Below are positions 26,682 to 34,418 of a stretch of DNA of 64,000 nucleotides, one piece after another. Made by a program: the position numbers and the translations under genes. The stretch covers positions 1 through 64,000 of the forward strand of contig JANQPV010000044.1 in NCBI GenBank assembly GCA_028285305.1. Direction: 5' to 3'. The DNA is from Alphaproteobacteria bacterium. GTDB lineage: Bacteria > Pseudomonadota > Alphaproteobacteria > SMXP01. Under the pieces are notes generated by a model. That model searched no databases. It had not been told where the DNA came from and worked only from the letters and a program-made list of their open reading frames with translations. Within the stretch, counting starts at the first letter, position 1; every line of letters starts with the position of its first letter.

Positions 26682-28853
26682 CTACAGCTTTACCCCTCTT
26701 AGTCTGAGTGCGTTTGAGATAACGGAGACAGAGCTGGCCGACATGGCCGCAGCTGCGATCATGGGGCTGAGCAAGACACCCAAGATGGGATAGAGGACGC
26801 CCGCCGCGACCGGCACGCCCGCCGCATTGTAAATGAATGCGAAGAAAAGATTCTGGCGGATATTGTTCATCGTCGCTTTGCTCAAATGGCGTGCCCTTAC
26901 GATGCCGTCCAAGTTGCCTCGAACGAGTGTGATGGCCGCGCTTTCAATCGCGACGTCCGTTCCTGTGCCCATGGCAATACCCACCTGGGCTTGCGCGAGT
27001 GCGGGCGCGTCATTGATTCCATCTCCGGCCATGGCGACCACATGTCCATGCCGCTGAAGGCTCTCGATGACTTTGATTTTGTCCTGAGGAAGAACGTCGG
27101 CTTTGACTTCATTGATCCCAAGGCGATGGGCGACCGAGCGTGCCGTCGTTTCAGTATCGCCCGTCAGCATAATAATGCGCAGCCCGAGTTCGCGCAGAGC
27201 GTCCAGCGCAGCGGGGGTTGTTTCCTTTATGGGATCCGTGACGCCAACCAGTCCTGCTAACCTGCCGTTGACGGCCAAGTACGTGATCGTTTCTCCACGG
27301 GTCCGTCTCGTCTGCGCCCATCGCGCGGCGTCTTCGGTCACGGCCACATCCAAATCTTGTAAGAGTTTCGCGTTCCCAAAAGCGACTGCGTTGCCGCGAA
27401 CGGATCCGGTGACCCCTTTTCCCGTAATCGACTTGAAATCTTGGACATCGTCCAAGGTTAAGTCTTGACCTTTGGCAGCCTGCAAAAGAGCCGTTGCCAG
27501 GGGGTGCTCCGAACCGCGTTCCAAGCTTGCCGCCAACCGGAGAATCTCCTTCTCCTCCAGTTTCGCTACCGACATAAGGGCGGCCACGGTTGGCTTTCCC
27601 TCTGTCAGAGTCCCGGTCTTGTCAACGACAAGTGTATCCACTTTTTCCAGCGCTTCGAGTACCTCCGCATTTTTGATCAAGATGCCTGCCTGTGCTCCTC
27701 TTCCGACGCCTACCATGATCGACATGGGGGTCGCCAATCCGAGGGCGCACGGACACGCGATGATCAACACCGATACGGACGCGATGACTGCAAAGCTAAG
27801 TGATGGCGTTGGTCCCCATAGTAACCAACCGACAAACGACAACAAGGAGACGAGAATCACACCGGGAACGAAGTAGCTCGAAACCTTGTCTGCGATCCTT
27901 TGGATTGGCGCCCGGCTGCGCTGGGCCTCCGCAACCATATGGACAATCTGAGAAAGAACAGTTTCTTGACCCACACCGGTGGCTTCGATGATCATCGTAC
28001 CGGTGGTGTTTAGTGTTGCACCGACAACAGTGTCGCCTACGGATTTTTCGACGGGCATGGGCTCGCCGGTAATCATGGACTCGTTGACGGAAGAAGAGCC
28101 GTCCAAGACGATGCCGTCGACGGGGATCTTATCGCCAGGGCGAACCCTTAACCGCTCACCTTGCTGGACATCGCTCAGGGGGACTTCTTCTTCGTGGCCT
28201 TCATCCAACACGCGCAGCGCGGTAACGGGAGCGAGGTCAAGCAACGAACTCAGTGCCCGATTTGTGCCAGCGCGTGCGCGTAACTCCAAAACCTGTCCCA
28301 GAAGCACGAGAACGATAATAACTGAAGCGGCTTCGAAGTAGACGGGAACATGTCCGTGCGTGTCTTTCAATTCGTCCGGAAAGAGTCCGGGCACGGTGAC
28401 GGCGACGACGCTGTAAACGAATGCCGCTCCGGTTCCGAGCGCGATCAGCGAGAACATGTTCAAGCTTCGATTTTGCACCGATGACCAACCGCGCTCGAAA
28501 AACGGCCAGCCCGCCCAGATGACAACCGGTGTTGCAAACGCAAACTGAAGCCATCCAGAAATGCCGGGTGGAACAAGTGAATGCACACGGGAACCGAATA
28601 AGTGCCCTCCCATCTCCAGCAAAATGACGGGAACAGCGAACGCCAGCCCGATCCAAAACCGCCGGCTCATATCGTCGAGTTCAGACGTGTCGGCGTCTCC
28701 GACCCCCTCGACTTCCAAGCCCATGCCACACAAGGGGCAGGCGCCTGGTTCGGTTTGCCGGACCTCCGGATGCATCGGACACGTGTAAACGGCACCTAAG
28801 ACTTCGGGGTGTGTCCGATTAGGCTCAAGGGAGGGATTCGTGCTTTCCAGCAT
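26682..28853 (-). CDS. copA: Copper-translocating P-type ATPase with N-terminal CPMHP domain
   Basis: 723 residues, P1B-type ATPase. The usual ferredoxin-like HMA domain is replaced by a short heavy-metal-binding module ([20 protein letters not shown] at about 23-42). The core has membrane segments, the actuator TGEPMPVEK, the transport-site [11 protein letters not shown], the phosphorylation site DKTGTLT, the SEHPLA motif and [13 protein letters not shown] with this N-terminus fits Cu(I)/Ag(I) export. GGAACAA lies before the ATG. Its promoter region holds a CsoR-type palindrome (28902-28918). No chaperone or regulator gene is adjacent. Confidence 0.9.
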   Translation of the reverse strand: MLESTNPSLEPNRTHPEVLGAVYTCPMHPEVRQTEPGACPLCGMGLEVEGVGDADTSELDDMSRRFWIGLAFAVPVILLEMGGHLFGSRVHSLVPPGISGWLQFAFATPVVIWAGWPFFERGWSSVQNRSLNMFSLIALGTGAAFVYSVVAVTVPGLFPDELKDTHGHVPVYFEAASVIIVLVLLGQVLELRARAGTNRALSSLLDLAPVTALRVLDEGHEEEVPLSDVQQGERLRVRPGDKIPVDGIVLDGSSSVNESMITGEPMPVEKSVGDTVVGATLNTTGTMIIEATGVGQETVLSQIVHMVAEAQRSRAPIQRIADKVSSYFVPGVILVSLLSFVGWLLWGPTPSLSFAVIASVSVLIIACPCALGLATPMSIMVGVGRGAQAGILIKNAEVLEALEKVDTLVVDKTGTLTEGKPTVAALMSVAKLEEKEILRLAASLERGSEHPLATALLQAAKGQDLTLDDVQDFKSITGKGVTGSVRGNAVAFGNAKLLQDLDVAVTEDAARWAQTRRTRGETITYLAVNGRLAGLVGVTDPIKETTPAALDALRELGLRIIMLTGDTETTARSVAHRLGINEVKADVLPQDKIKVIESLQRHGHVVAMAGDGINDAPALAQAQVGIAMGTGTDVAIESAAITLVRGNLDGIVRARHLSKATMNNIRQNLFFAFIYNAAGVPVAAGVLYPILGVLLSPMIAAAAMSASSVSVISNALRLRGVKL

Positions 28854-28901
28854 TTGTTCCGTGTAGAGTTTTGATTTTCGTTCTTCTTGAGCATATACTA
28901 T

Positions 28902-28918
28902 ATACCCCTATAGGGTAT
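28902..28918. promoter_or_regulatory. CsoR-type operator upstream of copA
   Basis: ATACCC at 28902-28907 and GGGTAT at 28913-28918 form a perfect inverted repeat inside TATACCCCTATAGGGTATTA. This is the A/T-flanked G-tract dyad typical of CsoR/RcnR-family operators, which are released by Cu(I). It lies 49 bases upstream of the copA ATG. No csoR-like gene is seen in the window. Confidence 0.6.
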
Positions 28919-29115
28919 TAGGTCAATGCGCTGTCGTATCGTGATCGCACAGCGCGTGCCAGGTACACTTTGCAGAGACGATTCGGAAGTTGCTTTCCTG
29001 ACACCACCATGAGTTTTCTTCGATTCTGGCCCGTCAACTCCACCGGTTGACGTGGAGCGGGGGATACGATCATAGTTCAGTTGGCAATGCGATTCATGAA
29101 CAAGCGCGGGGTGCA

Positions 29116-29946
29116 ATGATGGACGGTAAACGTATACTGATCACTGGCGGCAATAGTGGCATCGGCCTCGTGACTGCGAAAGAGCTGGCGAGCCAAGGTG
29201 CGGAAGTCGTGCTGGCGTGCCGGGACACGGACAAAACTCGGACGGCGCTCGGCGTCATCAATGAAGTCGCGAAGATCGAGGCGGTCAACTTACCGGTGGA
29301 CCTTGCAAGCCTCCGCGAAGTGCGCGTTTTGGCCGATCGTTTTCTTTCAACTTACGATCGGTTGGATGTGCTGATAAACAATGCGGGCCTGTTCCCGACA
29401 AAACAAAGTCTCACTGAGGACGGGTTTGAGATGCAGATGGGGGTCAATCACTTTGCGCAATTCCTGCTCACCCATCTTTTGCTCGACTGCCTGAAAGCCA
29501 GTGCGCCCGCCAGGATCGTCACGGTAACCTCCACGCTTCACAAGCGGGGCAAGCTCGATTTTGATTCGTTCAAGGGCGTTGAAAAATACAATGCGCAGAC
29601 GGCCTATAGCCAATCCAAGCTTGCGGTCTCTATGTTTGCGGTGGAGCTGGCCAAGCGTTTGGAAGGGACGGGCGTTACGTCCAACCATCTTCATCCGGGC
29701 GGAGTGGCGACCGATATCATTCGCGATCTGCCATGGATTCTGCGCAAGCTCATCGGCTTTGTTTTTATCTCTCCGGAAAAAGGAGCGGAGACCACGATCA
29801 TGCTTGCCTCGGACCCGGCTCTAGAAGGCGTCAATGGTCAGTATTATGATCAATGCAAAAAGGTCGAGCCATCGCCTCTGGTGAACGATGCAGCATTGCG
29901 GGAGAAGCTCTGGGACGTAAGTCTTGAGGCGGTAGGATTGAACTAG
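29116..29946 (+). CDS. Short-chain dehydrogenase/reductase, retinol-dehydrogenase-like
   Basis: 276 residues from ATG 29116 (GCGGGG lies just upstream; MM, so 29119 is also possible). The cofactor motif is TGGNSGIG, the structural NNAGLF follows, and the catalytic Ser (TVTSTLH) and YSQSK (Tyr, Lys) are intact. An Arg in the ACRDTDK loop suggests NADP(H). The substrate-binding part with HPGGVATDI resembles the WWOX/retinol dehydrogenase subgroup that is common in bacteria with unknown substrates. It stands alone, divergent from copA. Confidence 0.88.
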   Translation: MMDGKRILITGGNSGIGLVTAKELASQGAEVVLACRDTDKTRTALGVINEVAKIEAVNLPVDLASLREVRVLADRFLSTYDRLDVLINNAGLFPTKQSLTEDGFEMQMGVNHFAQFLLTHLLLDCLKASAPARIVTVTSTLHKRGKLDFDSFKGVEKYNAQTAYSQSKLAVSMFAVELAKRLEGTGVTSNHLHPGGVATDIIRDLPWILRKLIGFVFISPEKGAETTIMLASDPALEGVNGQYYDQCKKVEPSPLVNDAALREKLWDVSLEAVGLN

Positions 29947-30082
29947 GAATGGTCGCCTTGGCCGGGATGATGCCGACGCCAGAACACTTGCAATGCCGCT
30001 GGATGCGCCGACTCCCCGAGCAACCGGCTGATGCGCATATGATGCGTAGTCGGATTTATCGCTATGAATTGGTTGGCGAATT

Positions 30083-30967
30083 CTAAAGCGCCTCCAGTCT
30101 CTCCTTAAACTCACTCGCGAGCTTGAGGTGATCGCGTACATCGGTGTAGTCCAATCCGAGAGCCGTGAAGGTATAGTGTGTGGCCCCTTTTGCCTTCCAG
30201 CGTTTCGCCCCCTCCATGCATTCGTCCATGGTGATAACTGTGTCGCTGATGGCGGACGTGAAGCCGAAGAAGGCTTCGATGCCGATGTCCGAGGGTTTGC
30301 GTCCGGCCTTTTCCGCCGCTTCATAGAGAATGTCGAATTGTGGGCCGAGCATATCGGGGTCACCGATCGGCATCCAGCCGTCGCCCATCCGGCCCGTCCG
30401 TTCCGCCACCGCATTGGACATTCCGCCAAACCAAATTGGGATTGGTTGTTGGACCGGGCGCGGGTTGAGACCGCTCTCTGGGATCGTGTGATATTCGCCC
30501 TTGAATTCGAAGAGGCGATTGTTCCAAAGGCCGCGCATAACTTCGATCTGTTCTTCGCATACCTTACCGCGTCCCTTCCACGACATGCCAAGCGCGTCGA
30601 ATTCAATCTCTTGCCAGCCGACGCCTATCCCAAGCCGTAAGCGACCCTGGGATAGGAAGTCCGCCTGCGCGGCTTGTTTGGCGACGAGCACCGCTTGACG
30701 CTGGGGCAGGATGAGGATGGCGGTTCCCAATTGGATGGATTGGGTGTGCGCCGCTAAATAACCCATCGTAACAAACGGTTCCTGGAAGGCATCTTCGATC
30801 GTGTAAGGGGCAAAGACGTTTGGGTCTCCGCGTGGATCAATTTGCAAAACATGATCCGTTAGCTGAACGTAGTCAAAGCCCAGATCTTCGGCTCCCTGCG
30901 CAAAGTCTTTCAGCGCTACCGGATCGTTTCCGACCTCTTGGGCGGGAACCATGGTTCCGATTTTCAT
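30083..30967 (-). CDS. LLM-class (luciferase-like) flavin/F420-dependent oxidoreductase
   Basis: 294 residues, TIM-barrel luciferase-like fold. Seen are MKIGTMVPAQE at the start, DYVQLTDHVL, the RLRLGIGVGWQEIEFDALG stretch and PIPIWFGGMSNAVAERTGRMGDGW. The latter two blocks are characteristic of the probable F420-dependent TIGR03619-like group, although FMN use cannot be excluded. Substrate unknown. First of a minus-strand set facing the following PPOX gene (31013-31579), 45 bases apart. Confidence 0.85.
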   Translation of the reverse strand: MKIGTMVPAQEVGNDPVALKDFAQGAEDLGFDYVQLTDHVLQIDPRGDPNVFAPYTIEDAFQEPFVTMGYLAAHTQSIQLGTAILILPQRQAVLVAKQAAQADFLSQGRLRLGIGVGWQEIEFDALGMSWKGRGKVCEEQIEVMRGLWNNRLFEFKGEYHTIPESGLNPRPVQQPIPIWFGGMSNAVAERTGRMGDGWMPIGDPDMLGPQFDILYEAAEKAGRKPSDIGIEAFFGFTSAISDTVITMDECMEGAKRWKAKGATHYTFTALGLDYTDVRDHLKLASEFKERLEAL

Positions 30968-31012
30968 GATGCGTCCCTTTTGTATACTTTTGGGTTTTCT
31001 AAAGTCGATGCC

Positions 31013-31579
31013 CTAACTTCCAGATTTTGCCGCGTCCTGTTTAGCAAATTCCGCATAGGCCTGGGCCGTGCCTTGGGCCATCTTGTCGCCATCGAACGGG
31101 ATCGACATTTCTGGCGTGAACTCCAATACAATGCGCTCCGGCGTATCGAGGAAACGGACAAACATGTCCGGGTCCAGACCTGAGGTGAATTGATTGCCTT
31201 CGTCTTGCCGGCCTTCGGCGGCCATGCCTTGGGCGAGAAGATTGTACATCCAGTGTTTGGTTTCTTCGTCTTCGTGAATGACCGTGTGACCCTTATAGGT
31301 GACGCATTTGCCGCCACCCATGGGCGTGCCCTTGCTGGTGATCACGATGGATGAGCGTCCGTCGCGGGCGATCGCCTTAATTCGTACGCGCTCTTTTGTG
31401 GCCGTCATCCAGATCTTGCCCTTCGCGGGTACATAGGCAGTGATGACGCCGATCGGGTGACCGGCTTTGTTGGCCCAAATAAAGGTGCATTCGCCCGCTG
31501 TGTTCACGAGTTCTTGCTCGCGCTCCGGGTCTAGGCGGTATTGCTTTACGTCATCGTAGTTGGTGGCTTGTTCGGTCAT
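31013..31579 (-). CDS. Pyridoxamine 5'-phosphate oxidase-like flavoprotein
   Basis: 188 residues with a split-barrel FMN-binding fold: CTFIWANKAGHPIGVITAYVPAKGKIWMTATKERVRIKAIARDG is interrupted here only for reading and covers about residues 31-74. The pattern is the PPOX/F420-binding superfamily. A charged C-terminal helix ends the protein. It precedes the LLM oxidoreductase in the same direction, so they may act in one flavin or F420-linked reaction; this is inference. Confidence 0.78.
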   Translation of the reverse strand: MTEQATNYDDVKQYRLDPEREQELVNTAGECTFIWANKAGHPIGVITAYVPAKGKIWMTATKERVRIKAIARDGRSSIVITSKGTPMGGGKCVTYKGHTVIHEDEETKHWMYNLLAQGMAAEGRQDEGNQFTSGLDPDMFVRFLDTPERIVLEFTPEMSIPFDGDKMAQGTAQAYAEFAKQDAAKSGS

Positions 31580-31666
31580 TGCAGTCCCTCCGTTTGAAGG
31601 GCGATCATAGAGGGTCTGGCGAAAAACGCATGCTCTTTGTTTAGGGAGGCGGTGTCAGAGGGGCGC

Positions 31667-32080
31667 TCATCCAAACTGCAGTTTTTTGTTCCGCGCCTGA
31701 AAGAAAAACCAGATAGTGCCCATATACGCACCTAGGTGCAAAATTACGCCGACGATCGGGGCAAAGGGAACCGTTGCTTTTGCTAGAGGTTTTGCGGCCG
31801 CGTGCCATGCCAGGCTCGATCCTTCTTCAGATGCTCTGTCAGCGATGACTGCAGCAGCGGCGGCCATGTCAATTGTCGCGTTCATTGAGATCACGGTGAT
31901 CCACATGGCAAATGCGGAAAACAAAGTTAGAACAGTTATCATCATGGTGCGGTTTAATTGATGGGCAACGAGATAGCTTGCGGTCACCATGGCGAACACT
32001 AAAGTTATATAGTTCATCATCGTTGCGGAGCCCATGGCTACTCGCTCCATAAACATGTAGTCGAGCTCAAAGTCGGTCAT
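31667..32080 (-). CDS. Small four-helix membrane protein, unknown
   Basis: 137 residues with about four hydrophobic segments (about 18-40, 45-68, 95-120 and 112-130 merging) and a short N-terminal MTDFELDYMFMERV helix. I recognise no family. It is 86 bases downstream of the MAPEG gene in the same direction and 87 bases upstream of the PPOX gene. Confidence 0.65.
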   Translation of the reverse strand: MTDFELDYMFMERVAMGSATMMNYITLVFAMVTASYLVAHQLNRTMMITVLTLFSAFAMWITVISMNATIDMAAAAAVIADRASEEGSSLAWHAAAKPLAKATVPFAPIVGVILHLGAYMGTIWFFFQARNKKLQFG

Positions 32081-32166
32081 TGAAAGCTTCCTTCTCGTTA
32101 GGCGTCCGGCCGTGTGGGGCTATAAGAGTATGACCGATGTTTCATTCCTTGCCCATCATCCTCGCG

Positions 32167-32559
32167 TCACCCTGCTAATATGAGGGCGTAGGCCGCGTGG
32201 GAAACCAGCACCAACCACGTCGTGAAGGCGCCAACAGCGCGTCCGGCTCGGCGCCAAGGTTGGGCTTCCGTACTGTTTAGGCTGAATGCGTGAATGAGGC
32301 GGGCAATGACCAGAGCGGCCCCTGTTCCGTGGAGGTACGTGGAAGGGGCGCCGGAAGATTCCAGAAGAGCCATTGTAACAATCAGTATGGGGACGTACTC
32401 GATAAAGTTGCCGAAGACGCGAATTCGAGTTGCGAGGGTGCTGTCCTCGCCGTCTCCCCAGGGAGTGTTTAGTTTCAGACGCCGCATGGGAACGCGAATC
32501 GAAAGAACCGCCATGAGCAGTCCCAGAGTTCCGGCATAGAAAATTGTGATTGGAAACAT
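32167..32559 (-). CDS. MAPEG-family membrane protein
   Basis: 130 residues, four membrane segments. NFIEYVPILIVTMALLE followed later by ARLIHAFSLN is the MAPEG core (membrane-associated proteins in eicosanoid and glutathione metabolism), with the conserved Arg, Asn and Glu. Function is probably glutathione-dependent conjugation or peroxide reduction. The start is ATG 32559 because GAGGAA is placed 5-6 bases upstream; the ATG at 32571 has no ribosome-binding site. It is divergent from the TetR regulator over a palindromic site. Confidence 0.85.
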   Translation of the reverse strand: MFPITIFYAGTLGLLMAVLSIRVPMRRLKLNTPWGDGEDSTLATRIRVFGNFIEYVPILIVTMALLESSGAPSTYLHGTGAALVIARLIHAFSLNSTEAQPWRRAGRAVGAFTTWLVLVSHAAYALILAG

Positions 32560-32575
32560 GGCTTTCCTCATTTAT

Positions 32576-32602
32576 ATATGTTAATTATCATATTAAAATA
32601 TG
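32576..32602. promoter_or_regulatory. Palindromic operator between MAPEG and tetR-like genes
   Basis: CATATTAAAATATG at 32589-32602 is a perfect 14-base palindrome. An ATATG half-site at 32576-32580 pairs with CATAT at 32589-32593 across 8 bases, giving three half-sites in 27 bases. It lies between the divergent starts at 32559 and 32634, where a TetR-family repressor normally binds. Confidence 0.5.
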
Positions 32603-32633
32603 ATTGCATAAGCCTGTCAACTTTGGAGATTCC

Positions 32634-33227
32634 ATGCCCCTTTCAAAGGCACACAAAGCCGAAACCCGCGAAAAGATCATGGCGGCTGCCGGGCGTTTGT
32701 TTCGCCTGCGCGGTTATGAGGGTGTAGGGATCGATGCCATCATGGCGGAGGCGGGGCTGACCCGGGGCGGGTTCTACGCCCATTTTCAATCCAAGAAGGA
32801 CCTGTTTGCCGCGGTGCTGAGCGAAAATCACGACTTGGTGCGCAGGCTGAGGGAACGTAGCGGCGAAACGAAACGAGACCTTGCGTTTGAGGCGGTAGAC
32901 ATTCTCTCCGCCTATCTCGATCCCGCAAATTTCGCGAAAGTGGGACCGAACTGCACTCTGTCTTCATTGAATGTGGACGCTTCGCGTGCTTCTAAGGGCG
33001 CGCGCGATGGATTCACTCACTCCATAAAGGCGCTCAATAAAGAGATCTTGAGAGGCAAGAGCGCGTCTGAAGATGGGGCCTATGACGAGCGGGCTCTCGT
33101 GATTGCGGCGCTTGCGATCGGATGTTTGTCACTCGCCCGGGCGAGCAATGACCGGGCGCTTTCTCGAGCCGTTCTCAGGGCAGGCCAATCCCAAGTGACG
33201 GACTGGCTTATGCCGTCAAAAGATTAA
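32634..33227 (+). CDS. TetR/AcrR-family transcriptional regulator
   Basis: 197 residues. N-terminal TetR helix-turn-helix: TREKIMAAAGRLFRLRGYEG then IDAIMAEAGLTRGGFYAHFQSKKDLFAAVL (about 11-60). The C-terminal ligand domain is helical, with a cysteine (GPNCTLSSL). The start is ATG 32634 with GGAG at 32625-32628; a TTG at 32604 in the same frame is not needed. Likely represses itself and the divergent MAPEG gene. Its stop codon overlaps that of the convergent gene within TTAA at 33224-33227. Confidence 0.9.
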   Translation: MPLSKAHKAETREKIMAAAGRLFRLRGYEGVGIDAIMAEAGLTRGGFYAHFQSKKDLFAAVLSENHDLVRRLRERSGETKRDLAFEAVDILSAYLDPANFAKVGPNCTLSSLNVDASRASKGARDGFTHSIKALNKEILRGKSASEDGAYDERALVIAALAIGCLSLARASNDRALSRAVLRAGQSQVTDWLMPSKD

Positions 33228-33718
33228 TTGCTGCGGCAATTGCAGACGGACATCTGTCCTTGCGCGGTTGTCTTCCAACGTCCGGTCCACTTGGCATTGT
33301 CGTCTTTGCACACTTTTGGACACTTGGCCCGGGCATCGGCGTCATTCCAGATGGTGCCGGCGCTTACGTCGTAGGCCACATTTTCGACAATGATCCTGCG
33401 AGGCTGTCCGTCGGGGAAATACACGCCCAAGCAATTGTTTTTGGGGCCCGCCACGACCCAAGGATGGGACATATAGGTCTGCTGACTATACTCATGGCCT
33501 TCGCCGATATCGGCGTATTTCACGCGCTCGCCGTCATAATTGATCCAGAACAATTGGATGGGCCGGCTGGTGCGGTTTTCAACGATTATCTCGGTCGAAA
33601 ACTTGCCGTCACGAGCTTCCAGTAGTCCGGCGTCTTCGGACGGGCAGGCAGCGTGGAGCATTGTCGTGCTGGCTAGGATTGTCCATATCAGAGCGGCGGC
33701 TGAAGCTAGAGTTCTCAT
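33224..33718 (-). CDS. Secreted VHL-beta domain plus MVL-like (mannan-binding lectin) domain protein
   Basis: 164 residues with a signal peptide (about 1-23, ending LHA). Residues about 38-112 look like the beta domain of the von Hippel-Lindau protein: the order ENRTSRPIQLFWINYDGE, Y..IG.G, then YMSHPWVVAG parallels NRSPR, WLNFDGE, Y..L..G, SYRGHLW in the human protein. Residues about 119-161 (IWNDADARAKCPKVC ... KWTGRWKT ... MSVCNC) match the mannan-binding lectin MVL repeat (WNNDDAQ, CP, W.G.W, MSVC). Cysteines are plentiful, suiting an exported protein. Carbohydrate or hydroxyproline-like ligand binding is possible but unproved. It is followed downstream by the convergent tetR gene. Confidence 0.75.
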   Translation of the reverse strand: MRTLASAAALIWTILASTTMLHAACPSEDAGLLEARDGKFSTEIIVENRTSRPIQLFWINYDGERVKYADIGEGHEYSQQTYMSHPWVVAGPKNNCLGVYFPDGQPRRIIVENVAYDVSAGTIWNDADARAKCPKVCKDDNAKWTGRWKTTAQGQMSVCNCRSN

Positions 33719-33797
33719 ATTCCCCTCACAAGATCGCAGTGCATTGCGTGTTTTGTCGCGCCATCTAATGCAAGGACTCCTGACAAAGTATGAACAG

Positions 33798-34409
33798 CTA
33801 CTCCGCGCTGGGGCAAGGTGCGCCGGCGGCCTGCCACTTTAGAATAGAGTCTGTGGTCTCTGCGGCGGAATAGGGCGCGGCCTCACGGCCGGGGCCAGGG
33901 TCCCAACCCCAGTGCACGAGGGGATCGTGGGACACATGCTCGGCGACTTCTAGAATCGTGCGGCCGCCATTGCGTTCGGGATCTTTGATCTGCTCACAAA
34001 TCTCTTGCGAAGACTTATCGAACCACTGCATCTCGGCGGGGGCGAGAAGCCAGACCTCGTTACCGGGCGGGCCGTGGGGTGTGGGCGAGTTTTCCCTGCC
34101 GTGGCATGTGCCGCACTGAACGAACTCGATCCCAATCCGGGTCTCGCCGCCGGAGATAAACATGCCGTGCGGTCTGGTTTTGCCGTAGCTGGGGCCTGAC
34201 CACATGGGAATGCCGCTGTCGTCCACATGACAATTGGCGCAGCGCGGATGGGAAAAGACCTCGTGGATCTTCGCCCAATTTGCCAATCCGTCTTCCTGCG
34301 AAACCGATCCGGCTTCGAGCGGCGCCAAAGGCGCTTCTTCTTCTTCCGCCAACGCGTGTACAACGATGAAGGCGGTCAGCCCCGTCAGAGCAAAGATTAG
34401 TTTCTTCAT
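33798..34409 (-). CDS. Periplasmic diheme cytochrome c
   Basis: 203 residues with a signal peptide (about 1-21). Two CxxCH heme sites are present: CANCH (about residue 58) and CGTCH (about residue 99). Between them are conserved Pro-Met and His-Met stretches that could supply sixth ligands. No match to a specific named cytochrome. It begins 9 bases after the end of the molybdopterin subunit gene (34419-36662) on the same strand, so it is the probable electron acceptor of that oxidoreductase. Confidence 0.82.
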   Translation of the reverse strand: MKKLIFALTGLTAFIVVHALAEEEEAPLAPLEAGSVSQEDGLANWAKIHEVFSHPRCANCHVDDSGIPMWSGPSYGKTRPHGMFISGGETRIGIEFVQCGTCHGRENSPTPHGPPGNEVWLLAPAEMQWFDKSSQEICEQIKDPERNGGRTILEVAEHVSHDPLVHWGWDPGPGREAAPYSAAETTDSILKWQAAGAPCPSAE

Positions 34410-34418
34410 CTTGTCCCC

